A program made the translations under genes and the position numbers. Positions 9,593 to 18,891 of a stretch of DNA of 64,000 nt are shown here, one piece after another (within the stretch, counting starts at the first letter, position 1; the number at the start of each line of letters is the position of its first letter). Under the pieces are notes generated by a model that worked only from the letters and a program-made list of their open reading frames with translations, did no database searches and had not been told where the DNA came from. Origin of the DNA: Sphingomonadales bacterium (GTDB lineage: Bacteria; Pseudomonadota; Alphaproteobacteria; Sphingomonadales; Sphingomonadaceae); NCBI GenBank assembly GCA_025351405.1, contig JANXVZ010000010.1, positions 62,001 through 126,000 on the forward strand, given 5' to 3'.

Positions 9593-11239
9593 GTGAACAA
9601 GCCCGAGAATGATCGTTGGGATTTCATCATCGTCGGGGCGGGTTCTGCCGGCTGTGTGCTCGCCAACCGGCTGTCGGCCGACCCGGCAACGCGCGTGCTG
9701 CTCATCGAGGCAGGTGGCCGTGACAACAACCTGATGATCCAGATGCCCGCCGGAATCGCCCAGATCATCCCGCCCGACAAGGCGAGCCCGTATGACTGGG
9801 GGTTCTGGACGGTACCGCAGGCGGCGATGGACAATCGGCCGATGTACTGGCCGCGCGGTCGGGCGTTGGGCGGATCATCGTCGATCAATGGCATGGTTTA
9901 TATCCGCGGCCATTCGAGCGACTATGATCGGTGGTCGCAGTTGGGGCTGACCGGCTGGGGATGGGCGGACGTGCTGCCGTATTTTCGCAAGGCCGAGAAC
10001 AGCGAGCGCGGTTCGGATGCCTTTCACGGTACCGGCGGCCCTTTGCACACGTCGACGCGGGTTTTGCCGAGTGCGCTCAACGAGGCCTTTATCGAAGCCA
10101 GCGTCGAAGCCGGGCACGGTCGCACCGATGATTTCAACGGGCCGCAGTTCGCCGGCGCCGGCTATTACGATTCAACCATAAAGGACGGCAGCCGCTTTTC
10201 AGTCGCCAAGGCCTATCTCACCGATGCTGTGAAGGCGCGCAGCAACCTTGAAATCCGCACCGAGGTCCAGGTCGAGCGCGTCATATTCGATGGCCGGCGC
10301 GCCAGCGGCATCGCCTACAAGCGCGGCGGCAAGGCCGAAACGGCGCTGGCCCGGGAAGTCATCCTGTGCGGAGGCGCGGTCAATTCACCGCAACTGCTGA
10401 TGCTCTCGGGCATCGGCCCGGCAGCGCACTTGAAAGCGATGGGAATTGCCGTCGTGTACGATGCGCCCGATGTCGGTGGTAATCTGCAGGACCATCTCGA
10501 CATGATCGTGCAATGGCGCTGCAGCCAGCCAATCACCCTCAACGGCAATGCCAGATTTCTCACCAAGACGGTTGCATTCGGCAAGTGGCTGCTGGCGAAG
10601 ACCGGTACCGCCAGCTATATGCCGACGCCCTCCGGCGCCTTTATCGCCAGCCGCGAGGGCCTTGCCGCGCCCGATCTGCAGATTCATTTCATGCCCGTAC
10701 GCGGTGCACCGCATGGCCGCGGCACCATGAGCGGAGAGCATGGCTACCAGATGCATGTTTGCCAATTGCGGCCCGAAAGCCGCGGCACCATCCGCCTCGC
10801 CTCACCCGATCCGCTCGCGCATCCGGCAATCGACCCGCAATATCTGTCGGCGCCCGAGGATGTCGAAACCCTGTATCGCGGCGTCGAGATTGCCCGGGCA
10901 ATCGGGCGTCAACCGGCGCTGGCCGCCTATAATAATGGCGAAACCTGGCCAGGCCCAGCCATCGAAGGCCGCGAAGCGGTGGTTGCAGCGATGCGGCAAT
11001 GGGGGGAAACCATCTACCACCCAGTCGGCACCTGCCGCATGGGCGCGGATGCGAACGCCGTTGTCGACGGCCATTTGCGGGTCAACGGCGTCGAAGGCCT
11101 GCGCGTCGTCGATGCCTCGGTGATGCCGTATCTGATATCGGGAAACACCAATGCCCCGACGATCATGATCGCTGAAAAAGCCGCCGATCTCATCGGCGAA
11201 CGTCGCAACCTCGACCGCAAGCTCGGCATTGCCGCATGA
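9593..11239 (+). CDS. GMC-family FAD oxidoreductase (choline/alcohol dehydrogenase-like)
   Basis: 548 residues, the standard GMC length. Oxidises an alcohol using FAD; the precise substrate cannot be told. Seen: GAGSAGCVLANRL (ADP-binding), the GMC signature 1 GRALGGSSSINGMVYIRG, signature 2 GGAVNSPQLLMLSGIGP, and the C-terminal active-site YHPVGTCRMG with its catalytic His, then SGNTNAPTIMIAEKAADLI. The start is GTG at 9593, eight bases after GGGGAG. Its stop overlaps the ATG of the epoxide hydrolase gene (ATGA), which suggests a shared catabolic role. Confidence 0.92.
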   Translation: MNKPENDRWDFIIVGAGSAGCVLANRLSADPATRVLLIEAGGRDNNLMIQMPAGIAQIIPPDKASPYDWGFWTVPQAAMDNRPMYWPRGRALGGSSSINGMVYIRGHSSDYDRWSQLGLTGWGWADVLPYFRKAENSERGSDAFHGTGGPLHTSTRVLPSALNEAFIEASVEAGHGRTDDFNGPQFAGAGYYDSTIKDGSRFSVAKAYLTDAVKARSNLEIRTEVQVERVIFDGRRASGIAYKRGGKAETALAREVILCGGAVNSPQLLMLSGIGPAAHLKAMGIAVVYDAPDVGGNLQDHLDMIVQWRCSQPITLNGNARFLTKTVAFGKWLLAKTGTASYMPTPSGAFIASREGLAAPDLQIHFMPVRGAPHGRGTMSGEHGYQMHVCQLRPESRGTIRLASPDPLAHPAIDPQYLSAPEDVETLYRGVEIARAIGRQPALAAYNNGETWPGPAIEGREAVVAAMRQWGETIYHPVGTCRMGADANAVVDGHLRVNGVEGLRVVDASVMPYLISGNTNAPTIMIAEKAADLIGERRNLDRKLGIAA

Positions 11240-12366
11240 GCAGCGCGCCATTCGAAATCCCGGTCAACGCTGCGGAAGTCGCGTGGATTCGGGAACGTGT
11301 TCGGGCGTTTCGCTTTTTTGAAGAGCCCGAGAATGCTGGTTGGGACCATGGCGCCAACCGGGCCTATATGCAGGGCATACGCGATTACTGGCTCGATGGC
11401 TTCGATTGGCCGGCGGCGGTAGCGCGGCTCAACCGGCATCCGCAGGTAAGGGTCGAGGTTGAAGACGGGTTTCACCTCCACGCCATCCATCGGCGATCCT
11501 CGCGCGCCGACGCGAGGCCGCTGCTGATTGCCCATGGCTGGCCGGGATCGATCCTGGAGTTCGACGCCATCATCGACCGGTTGGCCGAGCCCGAGGACGA
11601 GAGCCAGCCCGCATTCCATGTGGTTGCGCCGTCGCTGCCTGGCTATGCGTGGTCGGACCGTCCCGCAAACCCCCTTGGTCCGCGCGCCATTGCCGGGCTT
11701 TACGACGCGCTGATGGGCAAGCTGGAGTACGATCGCTATGTCTACCAGGGTGGCGACTGGGGCTGCGTCATCGGCGGTTGGATAGGGCTCGACAGCGCAC
11801 GCGTTGAAGCGGTTCATCTCAGCGGCTTCGGGCTCCGGCCTGCCGACATGCACCCGGAGACACCCGAGCAGGGCCGATGGCTGCAAAAGGCCGTCGCGAT
11901 CCGCGATACCGAAACCGCCTATCTGCAATTGCAGGGCACCAAGCCCCAAAGCCTCGGTTTCGCCATGATGGATTCGCCGATGGGCGTCGCAGCGTGGTTC
12001 TGCGAGAAATTCTGTGGCTGGTCGGATGTCGAGGCGGGGGCGTCCAACCCGCCGTTCAGCCATGATGTGTTGCTGACCAACATCATGATCTATCTCACGA
12101 CACGCAGCTTCCTGACGGCAACATGGATTTACCGTGGCATGTTCCTGGAGGGCGGATTTACCGTGCCGGCGGATCGCCGGATCGAAAAGCCGACAGGTGT
12201 CGCCAATTTTCCGGCCGATCTGCTGGCGTTCCCGCCCCGCGCCATGGTCGAGCGCAGCTACAACGTCGTGCACTGGACCGACATGCCACGCGGCGGGCAT
12301 TTTGCCAGCCTGGAGGAACCCGAGCTGTTCCTCGCCGATTTGCGAAAGTTCGTGTCGGCGCTGTGA
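11236..12366 (+). CDS. Epoxide hydrolase, alpha/beta-hydrolase fold
   Basis: 376 residues with the microsomal-type epoxide hydrolase layout: an N-terminal EHN domain ([11 protein letters not shown], then the Trp-rich YWLDGFDW), oxyanion motif HGWPGS (100-105), nucleophile Asp174 in QGGDWG, and a late [11 protein letters not shown] carrying the catalytic His. Hydrolyses epoxides to diols, substrate unknown. Coupled by ATGA overlap to the GMC oxidoreductase, and lipB starts three bases after its stop. Co-translation with the oxidoreductase hints at a two-step terpenoid or aromatic degradation, which is inference. Confidence 0.9.
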   Translation: MSSAPFEIPVNAAEVAWIRERVRAFRFFEEPENAGWDHGANRAYMQGIRDYWLDGFDWPAAVARLNRHPQVRVEVEDGFHLHAIHRRSSRADARPLLIAHGWPGSILEFDAIIDRLAEPEDESQPAFHVVAPSLPGYAWSDRPANPLGPRAIAGLYDALMGKLEYDRYVYQGGDWGCVIGGWIGLDSARVEAVHLSGFGLRPADMHPETPEQGRWLQKAVAIRDTETAYLQLQGTKPQSLGFAMMDSPMGVAAWFCEKFCGWSDVEAGASNPPFSHDVLLTNIMIYLTTRSFLTATWIYRGMFLEGGFTVPADRRIEKPTGVANFPADLLAFPPRAMVERSYNVVHWTDMPRGGHFASLEEPELFLADLRKFVSAL

Positions 12367-12368
12367 CC

Positions 12369-13001
12369 ATGGACTTGCCCGAATGGCGGGTCGAACCGGG
12401 CTTGCTGGATTATGGAGCGGCGGTCGCGACGATGGAATTGCGCGTCGAGGCCATACGCCGCGGCGAGGCCCGCGAACTCGTGTGGCTGGTCGAACATCCG
12501 CCGCTTTATACGGCCGGCACCAGCGCGGAGCCGGCAGACCTTGTCGATCCCGACCGCTTCCCTGTCCACAAGACCGGGCGAGGCGGCAAATACACCTACC
12601 ACGGACCCGGTCAGCGCGTCGTGTATGTCATGCTCGATCTCGATCGGCGCGGGCGAGACGTGCGGCGCTTCGTGGCGATGCTCGAGGGCTGGATTATCAC
12701 GGCCCTCGCGGAATTCGGCATCGACAGCGGCATAATCGATGGCAAGGTCGGCGTATGGGTGGCCATGCCGGGCGCCACCGCGAAGATTGCGGCGATCGGC
12801 GTGCGCGTTCGCCGATGGGTCAGCTATCACGGTCTCGCCATCAATGTTTCGAGCGACCTCGACCATTTCAACGGAATTGTTCCGTGCGGCCTGTCCGACC
12901 CGGTGACAAGCATGGTCGCGCTGGGCAAAACCGCGGACATGGCGGCTCTGGATGCGGTTCTGCGGGAAAAGTTGCCGGCGCTATTGTCCGACATGGGATA
13001 G
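12369..13001 (+). CDS. lipB: Lipoyl(octanoyl) transferase
   Basis: Moves octanoate from acyl-carrier protein to the lipoyl domains of 2-oxoacid dehydrogenases and the glycine cleavage H protein. 210 residues. Seen: [14 protein letters not shown], the [12 protein letters not shown] signature, [18 protein letters not shown] with the catalytic Lys, and PCGLSD with the catalytic Cys. The start ATG at 12369 is three bases after the epoxide hydrolase stop, so it is carried on the same transcript even though the functions differ. Confidence 0.96.
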   Translation: MDLPEWRVEPGLLDYGAAVATMELRVEAIRRGEARELVWLVEHPPLYTAGTSAEPADLVDPDRFPVHKTGRGGKYTYHGPGQRVVYVMLDLDRRGRDVRRFVAMLEGWIITALAEFGIDSGIIDGKVGVWVAMPGATAKIAAIGVRVRRWVSYHGLAINVSSDLDHFNGIVPCGLSDPVTSMVALGKTADMAALDAVLREKLPALLSDMG

Positions 13002-13154
13002 TCCGAGCCGCGTTTGCGACAATCTGTTCAGGTTGCAATCATGCCGCTTGAGGGCGCTGCGATTTCTGCTAATGTCTACCTCAGTTGGGGGATAAGGTTT
13101 CAACCGGCCCAACTTGTATGGGTCCCACATTTTCACGGAACAAAGGAGTTCAAC

Positions 13155-13454
13155 ATGGCTGACATGATTTCGAAGCTTAAGACCGTCACGCTCATCGCTG
13201 GTGCTGCACTGCTCGTCGTCGCTTGCGGCGAAAAGAAGGCCGAAACCACCACCGAGTCGACCACGACGACGACCGAAGCTGCTGCTCCGGCTGCTGACGC
13301 CACTGCTGCCGCTCCGGCCGCAGATGCCGCCACCACCGAAGCAACTGCCGCTGCTCCGGCCGCCGGCGCTGCTGACGCCGCCGCTCCTGCCGCCGATGCC
13401 GCTGCACCGGCTGCAACGACCACCACTGCGACGACGACCGAAACCAAGAAGTAA
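13155..13454 (+). CDS. Ala/Thr-rich low-complexity lipoprotein
   Basis: 99 residues. The N-terminus is a lipoprotein signal: KLK, a hydrophobic stretch, and the lipobox VVAC with Cys24 as lipidation site, followed by GEKKAE. The rest is almost entirely Ala, Pro, Thr, Asp and Glu, with Thr runs near both ends and AAAPAAD-like units between, so it is likely a disordered periplasmic or surface tail. No function can be assigned. It has a strong AAAGGAG ribosome binding site and a strong terminator 28 bases downstream, so it is a monocistronic, probably well expressed gene. Confidence 0.82.
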   Translation: MADMISKLKTVTLIAGAALLVVACGEKKAETTTESTTTTTEAAAPAADATAAAPAADAATTEATAAAPAAGAADAAAPAADAAAPAATTTTATTTETKK

Positions 13455-13481
13455 GGTCAACGTACGCGTTGTGCGTTATGG

Positions 13482-13511
13482 AAAGGGCCGCCCTTGGGCG
13501 GCCCTTTTTTT
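13482..13511 (+). terminator. Intrinsic terminator after the lipoprotein gene
   Basis: Perfect 11-bp stem AAGGGCCGCCC / GGGCGGCCCTT (13483-13493 and 13496-13506) followed by a run of seven T (13505-13511). It lies 28 bases after the lipoprotein stop. Confidence 0.93.
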
Positions 13512-13541
13512 ATGTGTCGATTTTTGGGGAAGGAATAGAAT

Positions 13542-13841
13542 ATGAGCCTTGAAGCAATAACCGAGCAGATGAAGGCGCGGATCGGCGCCGGCGGCAATTT
13601 CAAGAAGTCGGTTAAATTCGATTTTGGCAGCGATGGCCTTGTCCACATCGATGATACGGTATCGCCCGCCGTCGTCGACAACGCCGATGAACCCGTCGAT
13701 TGCACCGTAAAGGTCTCGATGGCCGACTTCATGGACATCGCCAATGGCAAGCAGAACGCACAGATGGCGTTCATGATGGGCAAGCTAAAGATCGACGGGG
13801 ATATGTCGGTCGCGCTTCAGCTTGGCAGCATACTCGGCTAA
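13542..13841 (+). CDS. SCP2 sterol-binding-domain protein
   Basis: 99 residues forming a single SCP2 domain, a small cytosolic fold with a hydrophobic tunnel that binds lipids or acyl-CoA. Seen: the VKFDFGSDGLVHIDD strand pair, DCTVKVSMADFMDIANGK, and the AFMMGKLKIDGDMSVALQL closing motif, all typical. AAGGA lies eight bases upstream of the ATG. It begins 31 bases after a terminator, so it needs its own promoter. The bacterial role is unknown. Confidence 0.88.
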   Translation: MSLEAITEQMKARIGAGGNFKKSVKFDFGSDGLVHIDDTVSPAVVDNADEPVDCTVKVSMADFMDIANGKQNAQMAFMMGKLKIDGDMSVALQLGSILG

Positions 13842-13881
13842 GCTGAAATGCTGGCCTTGGCCGGCAAACGGTGCTGGCGGG

Positions 13882-13906
13882 TCGGGAATGGCGGCGCTAT
13901 TCCCGA
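13882..13906. repeat. 8-bp inverted repeat after the SCP2 gene
   Basis: TCGGGAAT (13882-13889) and ATTCCCGA (13899-13906) with a 9-base loop, between the SCP2 gene and the next coding region. No T-run follows, so it is at best a weak terminator or an mRNA end-stabiliser. Confidence 0.4.
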
Positions 13907-13937
13907 TCTACGGCTATAACCGTGAAAAGGGTGTTGA

Positions 13938-14603
13938 ATGCAGCAGGTTCGTTGGATTTTGGTCGGGTGCGCGCTGGCGCTGGCCACTGCCGCCACTCCC
14001 GCCGGGGCCGTTGCAAAAAAGCCGGCCAAGAAACCCGCAACCAGGTCACGTTCCGCACCTGCAAGTGCCGCGACGACGAAGATTGCCGAACCCACCGCAC
14101 CGGCACGTCCGGGCGGTTTCATGGTCCCCCAGGCCGTTGTGCTGCGCACGACGACCAAGGCGGAGGATGAGGCCAATGCCGTCTGGAACGTTCGTGCGGC
14201 ACTGAACATTGCGGCGCTTCAGTGCCAGTTTTCGCCATTTCTGGCGACAGTTAAGAATTACAACGACCTGCTGAAGCACCATGGCGAAGAGATCACCAGC
14301 GCACAGATGACGATGATAGCGCATTTCAAACGCTATGATGGCGCCCGTGCCGCAAATAATTTCGATCAATATACGACGCGTACATACAACAGTTATTCAA
14401 CGTTGGACGCGCAATACAGCTTTTGCGACGCCGCCGCTCTGGTCGGGCGCCAGCTCCTGACGATCCCGAAGGGTCAACTCGGCGCGATTGCAAAGATCGA
14501 CAATCCTGTCATGCGAGCATCGCTGGTTCCCAAGCCGCTATCGCCGGCGCTGGCTGAGATCGACATCGCGCCACTCGCCGTCGAGCCCATCTCAACGGAC
14601 TGA
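13938..14603 (+). CDS. Exported protein of unknown function
   Basis: 221 residues. Signal peptide at residues 1-24 (WILVGCALALATAATPAGAVA) with a likely cleavage after AGA, then a Lys/Pro/Ala-rich linker to about residue 60, then a soluble domain with AVWNVRAALNIAALQCQFSPFLATV and a later FCDAAALVGRQLLTIP. The two cysteines in the domain (QCQF and SFCD) could form a periplasmic disulfide. I recognise no family with certainty. Confidence 0.75.
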   Translation: MQQVRWILVGCALALATAATPAGAVAKKPAKKPATRSRSAPASAATTKIAEPTAPARPGGFMVPQAVVLRTTTKAEDEANAVWNVRAALNIAALQCQFSPFLATVKNYNDLLKHHGEEITSAQMTMIAHFKRYDGARAANNFDQYTTRTYNSYSTLDAQYSFCDAAALVGRQLLTIPKGQLGAIAKIDNPVMRASLVPKPLSPALAEIDIAPLAVEPISTD

Positions 14604-14744
14604 GCGCGCCGTCGCCCCTCGATTTGGCGGACGGCATCCAGCACAATATTTCGCCATTTGCTCATCGGGCCTCGCCGGCGGAGCGTTTGGCGCGCGCGCA
14701 TGCCGAACCTTGCCGCCAAGTCTGATTCATCGCGATCGGCCATA

Positions 14745-14774
14745 GAAAAAGGGCCGCCCCATGGGGCGGCCCTT
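14745..14774 (-). terminator. Intrinsic terminator of the ompA-like gene
   Basis: 12-bp stem AAGGGCCGCCCC / GGGGCGGCCCTT (14749-14760, 14763-14774). Read on the minus strand it is followed by a T-run (the A-run at 14746-14750), 34 bases after the ompA stop. It shares an 11-bp core with the terminator at 13483. Confidence 0.9.
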
Positions 14775-14808
14775 GATCCATTCGACGTTCCTCGCGGAAC
14801 CGTCCGGC

Positions 14809-15981
14809 TTACTGCGGGGTGCAGGGGCCAGCGGCTGCCGGGGCCGGAGCACCACCGAAGGTGATCTCGACGCGGCGGTTCTGCGGTTCACGGACACCAT
14901 CGGCGGTATCGACCAGCGGACGGCTTTCACCGAAGGCTTCAGTCGTGATCGCCGTATCCGGCACACCCTTGGCAGCCATGTATGCCTTCACGGCATCGGC
15001 ACGGCGCTGCGAGAGACGGACGTTGTAATCATCCTTACCAGACTTGTCGGCGTGACCGGCAAGCGCGACGCTGGTCTGACCAGTTGCCTGGTACTGCTCA
15101 ACGGCACGATCGAGGATCTGCGTTGCTTCAGCCGTGATCAGCGACTTGTCCCAATCGAAGAACACCAGGAACGGTCCAGGCGTCACAGCGGCAGGCGGGC
15201 AAGGCGGCAGCGGGGCTGCAACCGGGGCCGGCGGAGCCGGCGGCGGCGGCGGCGGAGCCGGCGGCGTGAAGAAGTTGTAGGCCAGCGTCAGCATCAGGCT
15301 GTGCGCACGGTAGTCGGTGTAGGTCGGCAGACCGTTGTTCGTGAAGGTATCAACCTTCGGAACTTTGAAATAACGGTACTTGATGCCGATATCGACGTGG
15401 TCGGTCAGCGGCTTGTAAAAGCCGGCGAGAACCTGCCAGGCAAAGCCCGTGCTGCTGTCATCGAGGTAGGCGCTGCCGAACTTGGCAAGCTGCAACTGGC
15501 TCAGCTTGACGCGAGCGACACCGGCACCACCGCCGACATAACCGCCGACTGCGCCGTCCTTGCCGCCGAAATCGACGAGGGCATTGGCCATGAACGAAAG
15601 AACGCGGGCGTTGCCGTCAGCCGAAGGGTTGTTGCCGAGCGGCGGCGACGCGATCGCGCCATTGGACAGGCGGATCGGCGGGATCGCCTGCTCGACAGTG
15701 ACGTTGTCGAGGTTGTTGTCCTTGTAGCCGACTTCGAATTCACCGCGGATCGGACCGAAGTCGTAACCGATGGTGCCACCGGCCGCATAGCCGATTTCAT
15801 ACCGGTTGGTCAGGCCATCCGGAACGACAACCGTACCAGCCGAATTGCTGATGTCGAACTTCTGGTTCTGCATCAGGTTGGGACCGGCTTCGACGCCGAT
15901 GTACCAGGCGTGGTCTCGTGCAAGTGCCGGTCCGGCCAGCGCAGTGGTGGCCAGCGCCATGGCTATTGCGAATTTACGCAT
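14809..15981 (-). CDS. OmpA-family outer membrane protein
   Basis: 390 residues. Signal peptide to about residue 22 (LATTALAGPALA), an eight-stranded-type beta-barrel to about residue 240 (WYIGVEAGP, then alternating aromatic strands ending SLMLTLAYNFF), a Pro/Ala-rich linker, and an OmpA peptidoglycan-binding domain (FFDWDKSLITAEA, LAGHADKSG, LSQRRADAVKAYM, NRRVEITF). It ties the outer membrane to the cell wall. The ATG at 15981 is chosen because AGGGG sits six bases upstream; an ATG six bases earlier would overlap the ribosome site. Followed by a strong terminator; likely abundant. Confidence 0.93.
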   Translation of the reverse strand: MRKFAIAMALATTALAGPALARDHAWYIGVEAGPNLMQNQKFDISNSAGTVVVPDGLTNRYEIGYAAGGTIGYDFGPIRGEFEVGYKDNNLDNVTVEQAIPPIRLSNGAIASPPLGNNPSADGNARVLSFMANALVDFGGKDGAVGGYVGGGAGVARVKLSQLQLAKFGSAYLDDSSTGFAWQVLAGFYKPLTDHVDIGIKYRYFKVPKVDTFTNNGLPTYTDYRAHSLMLTLAYNFFTPPAPPPPPPAPPAPVAAPLPPCPPAAVTPGPFLVFFDWDKSLITAEATQILDRAVEQYQATGQTSVALAGHADKSGKDDYNVRLSQRRADAVKAYMAAKGVPDTAITTEAFGESRPLVDTADGVREPQNRRVEITFGGAPAPAAAGPCTPQ

Positions 15982-16072
15982 TGTCATCCCCTTTCAACTC
16001 CGTGTTTCTGTCTAATTCTCACAACGCTCTAACCCAGCAATCGGGTTCCGTGCAAGAGCCTATTGGGATAGT

Positions 16073-16092
16073 CTGTTGCTGTATAGCAACAG
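16073..16092. repeat. 8-bp inverted repeat between the GTA cluster and ompA
   Basis: CTGTTGCT (16073-16080), loop GTAT, AGCAACAG (16085-16092). It lies between the stop of the last GTA gene (16141) and the ompA start, both on the minus strand. No T-run follows on either strand. It could end GTA transcripts weakly or be an operator for ompA. Confidence 0.5.
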
Positions 16093-16140
16093 TCACGACA
16101 GGAACATTCAACAGTCGGGACGATACGTTACCGGTCCAAA

Positions 16141-16632
16141 TCAGGCGATAATGCCTTGATTGCGAAGCGTTATCAGCAAACTGGTAATTGTCGCGCGGCT
16201 TTCTGCATCGATCGTGCTGCCGCCGTCCGGTGCCGCCACCGCAGCCGGTGGTGCCCCCAGAACGCGGCGACCGGCAATCACAAGCGCATCGACCGGCCAT
16301 CCCTGGCTGGACCAGCCACCGTCGAACACCGAGAAGCAGGCTTCGTCGATGATCCAGGCGACACAGCCACGAACAGGAAAGGTTATCGCCCAGCCGAAGC
16401 CGTCATGGCTGGCGATGGCGCCGGTCCAACCAGCCCAGGTGCCGGCAGCACCCGCAGGCACCAGATAGGCATCGCCGGCAACCGGCGTCGCGGGCGGAAT
16501 TGCCAGTTGCCGACTGATGATGGCGAGATGGAGTTGCCTGTCGATGGCGGCAAGCGCTTCATTGTGTGTGACTTCCTTCTGCGCCTGGCCGGCGGCGAGA
16601 AGCGGCAAATGATGACGGTCGGTTTCGCCCAT
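16141..16632 (-). CDS. DUF2793 protein at the GTA cluster end
   Basis: 163 residues, DUF2793. Seen: LPLLAAGQAQKEVTHNEALAAID, PPATPVAGDAYLVPAGAAGTWAGW and CVAWIIDEACFSVFDGGW, all typical for the family, which occurs at the 3' end of GTA and phage tail modules. It is likely a tail-tip or fibre component; there is no signal peptide. Last gene of the cluster, 55 bases after gp15. The C-terminal ~25 residues look like a separate helical or trimerising tail. Confidence 0.82.
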   Translation of the reverse strand: MGETDRHHLPLLAAGQAQKEVTHNEALAAIDRQLHLAIISRQLAIPPATPVAGDAYLVPAGAAGTWAGWTGAIASHDGFGWAITFPVRGCVAWIIDEACFSVFDGGWSSQGWPVDALVIAGRRVLGAPPAAVAAPDGGSTIDAESRATITSLLITLRNQGIIA

Positions 16633-16687
16633 GGAAACGGCTCCTGTGCTGGGGGCATGGGTGGTGGCGGCTTATGCCCGCCACAGG

Positions 16688-18889
16688 TCAGGCCCTATTG
16701 AGAACAAGTTCGGCAAAGGCTGGTGCGCCGGGGCCGATGGCGGCGCTGTGCTGCGCCACCGCGACACCAAGCCGTGTGCCGCCGCCATCAGCGGTACGCA
16801 TCGCGGCGGTGTACAGAAACACCGGCGCATCCACAGACACGCTGCGCACGATGTGGCCATCGAGCGACACAACGACCTGGTATGACTCGGCAGCCTCCCC
16901 GAGCGCTGCATCAACGAAGTCGGGCCAGCCGAACCCCGCCCTGCTCCGCCGTCGCCATTGCACCCTGATATCGCCGGCCTCCACCCCGAGCCGAAGGTGC
17001 GCGGGCGACAGCGGTCGCAAGGCAGCACCGCCGGCGACCCGGGCGACCGCGACAAAGCCGTCGTCACCGGGGCCGGCGGCACGGAACAAATACGGCCGTC
17101 CCACCGCTTCCAGTGGTGGATCGAACGCCAGCAAGGCCTGGGGGTCCAGCATGAGAAAGGTTTCCCCGCCGCCATGCATTGCAACGGCGACCTCGGTGCC
17201 GCGCCGTCCTCGCAGCAAGGTCGAGAGCCGAAATCGCCCGGGGCCGAGGGCTTCGGCGGTGGCGAACTGGATCAACTCGTCGCCGATGATGGCAAGGTTG
17301 GCCCCGGCGAGCACCGACGCTTCGTCGCGGCTTTCGAGCCACATGCCATCATGGCGCAGATCGACATCGACTGTTGAAAAACGGTCCCATCGATCGGCGG
17401 GGCCATCGGGCAAGATCGTCAGCGCGGAACCATCGACCAGGGTGTTTTCCGCAACGCCGAGTGGCGCGTAGCTCGCGCCACCGTCGCCACTCGCCGATAT
17501 TCCGGCATGGCGCCATGCCGACGAGGCACCGGTGGCCGCGATCCACAACCGCGGCACCGCCGGAAGGTCCCCCGGCAGCGGCGGCAGGTCGAGAACGGTC
17601 AGATGCGTCGGACCGGCAGCACGATTGTCGAAGGCAAGGGCGCGGCCGCCATCTGCGTCGACAAGCGGGGCGACGGCAACCGAGGCCCGCTCCACATCGA
17701 GCTCAACCACCCAGCCGACAAAGCGCGCCTCCCGCACCCGCCAGGTCGTCGCGTCGCCCGAAACCGAAATCAGCGCGCCGGGGCGCAACGGCAAATGGCG
17801 CCATGGCAATCGCAACGTCGCGGTCAACCGCCCTGTTTCGCCCTGCACCAAAAGCTGCGCCGCCAACGTTTTGGCTTGTGCCGGCAACATTGCGGCGGCG
17901 ATATCGTGCTGGTCAATGACTGCGCCCGTTCCGCGCCGCACGCGCTGCAAACCTGGCTGGTAGTCGCGGCTGGCATCATAGAAGCCGACTTCGACGCTAT
18001 CGGCGCGCTGGTCCGCCCCGCTGCGCTTGCGCCGCTCTCCGGCCCGGTCGCTCCCGGTGCCGGACGCATCGCAGTCTCCGGCAGCGACCATTGCAACGGG
18101 GCCGCCGCGACCTCGCAAGGTCAGGCCGCCCTTCGAGTCCATATGCGCGTTGGTAATCGCCACCAAGGGTTCGAGCGCGGTGAAGAGGCTGCCGGCGCGT
18201 CCGGCGAAATAGCCGCTGATTGCGGGGAAATCGCCCGCGACGGCAATCGTGCCCTGCCCCAGGCCGTGCATGGCGGACCCGAAATCAAAGGTGTCGGAGG
18301 CGTCGGCGACGATCTCGAACGTCAAGTTGGGGATGCGGTTGCCGTAATCGGCCAACGGCAGGTCCTCGAACAACGCATAAGCCAGGCCGCGATATGCCGG
18401 CGCGCGGCCGGCGCCTTCTGCCGCGGCGATCAACGGGTCGACCAGCTGCCCTTCGCTGCCTCGCGCCAGCCGCATCGTCACGGGGGATACGAAGCTGCCG
18501 TCGGCGTTGCGGATGAGCTTGCCGTCAGCCCAGATGCGGGCGACGCGGTCAATACATTGGCCGGCAAGCACCACTGCGAACGACGCCGAATAGCTGTAGC
18601 GTGTCGTCGCCCCGCCGCTGCGCTTGCCGCCGCTTCGGCTGCTGCTTTCCTTGATGCCGCTGGTCCAGATGAGGTTGCCGGCGGCGCGCATCCGCCCGGT
18701 GATGACCGGGATCGGTTCACCATAAGCCGAACTTTGCACCGCGAGGTTGCTGATCCGGCCGACTTCGCGTGACGCACCCCCGTTGCCCAGCACGGCGCGA
18801 TCCACGCTGCTGCCAACAAGGCTGCCGATGATGCCGCCTATCGGCCCGCCGACGGCACGGCCGATCCCGCCCAGAATAAGTGTCGCCAT
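16688..18889 (-). CDS. GTA gp15-like tail hub/tip protein, short form
   Basis: 733 residues. N-terminal Gly-rich hydrophobic GGIGRAVGGPIGGIIGSLVGS, then the phage tail-tip core with NLAVQSSAYGEPIPVITGRMRAAGN, LIAAAEG, YALFEDLPLADYGNRIPNLTFEI, and a C-terminal region with STLLRGRRGTE and FRAAGPG, as in gp15 of RcGTA. The RcGTA protein is, as I recall, about 1,300 residues and carries a TIM-barrel-like domain; here the space between the N-terminal segment and the tip core is too short for it. In RcGTA gp15 forms the central tail fibre. The ATG is two bases after the gp14 stop, so the two are co-translated. Confidence 0.85.
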   Translation of the reverse strand: MATLILGGIGRAVGGPIGGIIGSLVGSSVDRAVLGNGGASREVGRISNLAVQSSAYGEPIPVITGRMRAAGNLIWTSGIKESSSRSGGKRSGGATTRYSYSASFAVVLAGQCIDRVARIWADGKLIRNADGSFVSPVTMRLARGSEGQLVDPLIAAAEGAGRAPAYRGLAYALFEDLPLADYGNRIPNLTFEIVADASDTFDFGSAMHGLGQGTIAVAGDFPAISGYFAGRAGSLFTALEPLVAITNAHMDSKGGLTLRGRGGPVAMVAAGDCDASGTGSDRAGERRKRSGADQRADSVEVGFYDASRDYQPGLQRVRRGTGAVIDQHDIAAAMLPAQAKTLAAQLLVQGETGRLTATLRLPWRHLPLRPGALISVSGDATTWRVREARFVGWVVELDVERASVAVAPLVDADGGRALAFDNRAAGPTHLTVLDLPPLPGDLPAVPRLWIAATGASSAWRHAGISASGDGGASYAPLGVAENTLVDGSALTILPDGPADRWDRFSTVDVDLRHDGMWLESRDEASVLAGANLAIIGDELIQFATAEALGPGRFRLSTLLRGRRGTEVAVAMHGGGETFLMLDPQALLAFDPPLEAVGRPYLFRAAGPGDDGFVAVARVAGGAALRPLSPAHLRLGVEAGDIRVQWRRRSRAGFGWPDFVDAALGEAAESYQVVVSLDGHIVRSVSVDAPVFLYTAAMRTADGGGTRLGVAVAQHSAAIGPGAPAFAELVLNRA

Positions 18890-18891
18890 GA

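Noticed and set aside
14661-14800. tRNA-like or structured RNA near the OmpA end
   Set aside because: The only strong structure is the OmpA terminator; no cloverleaf could be built.
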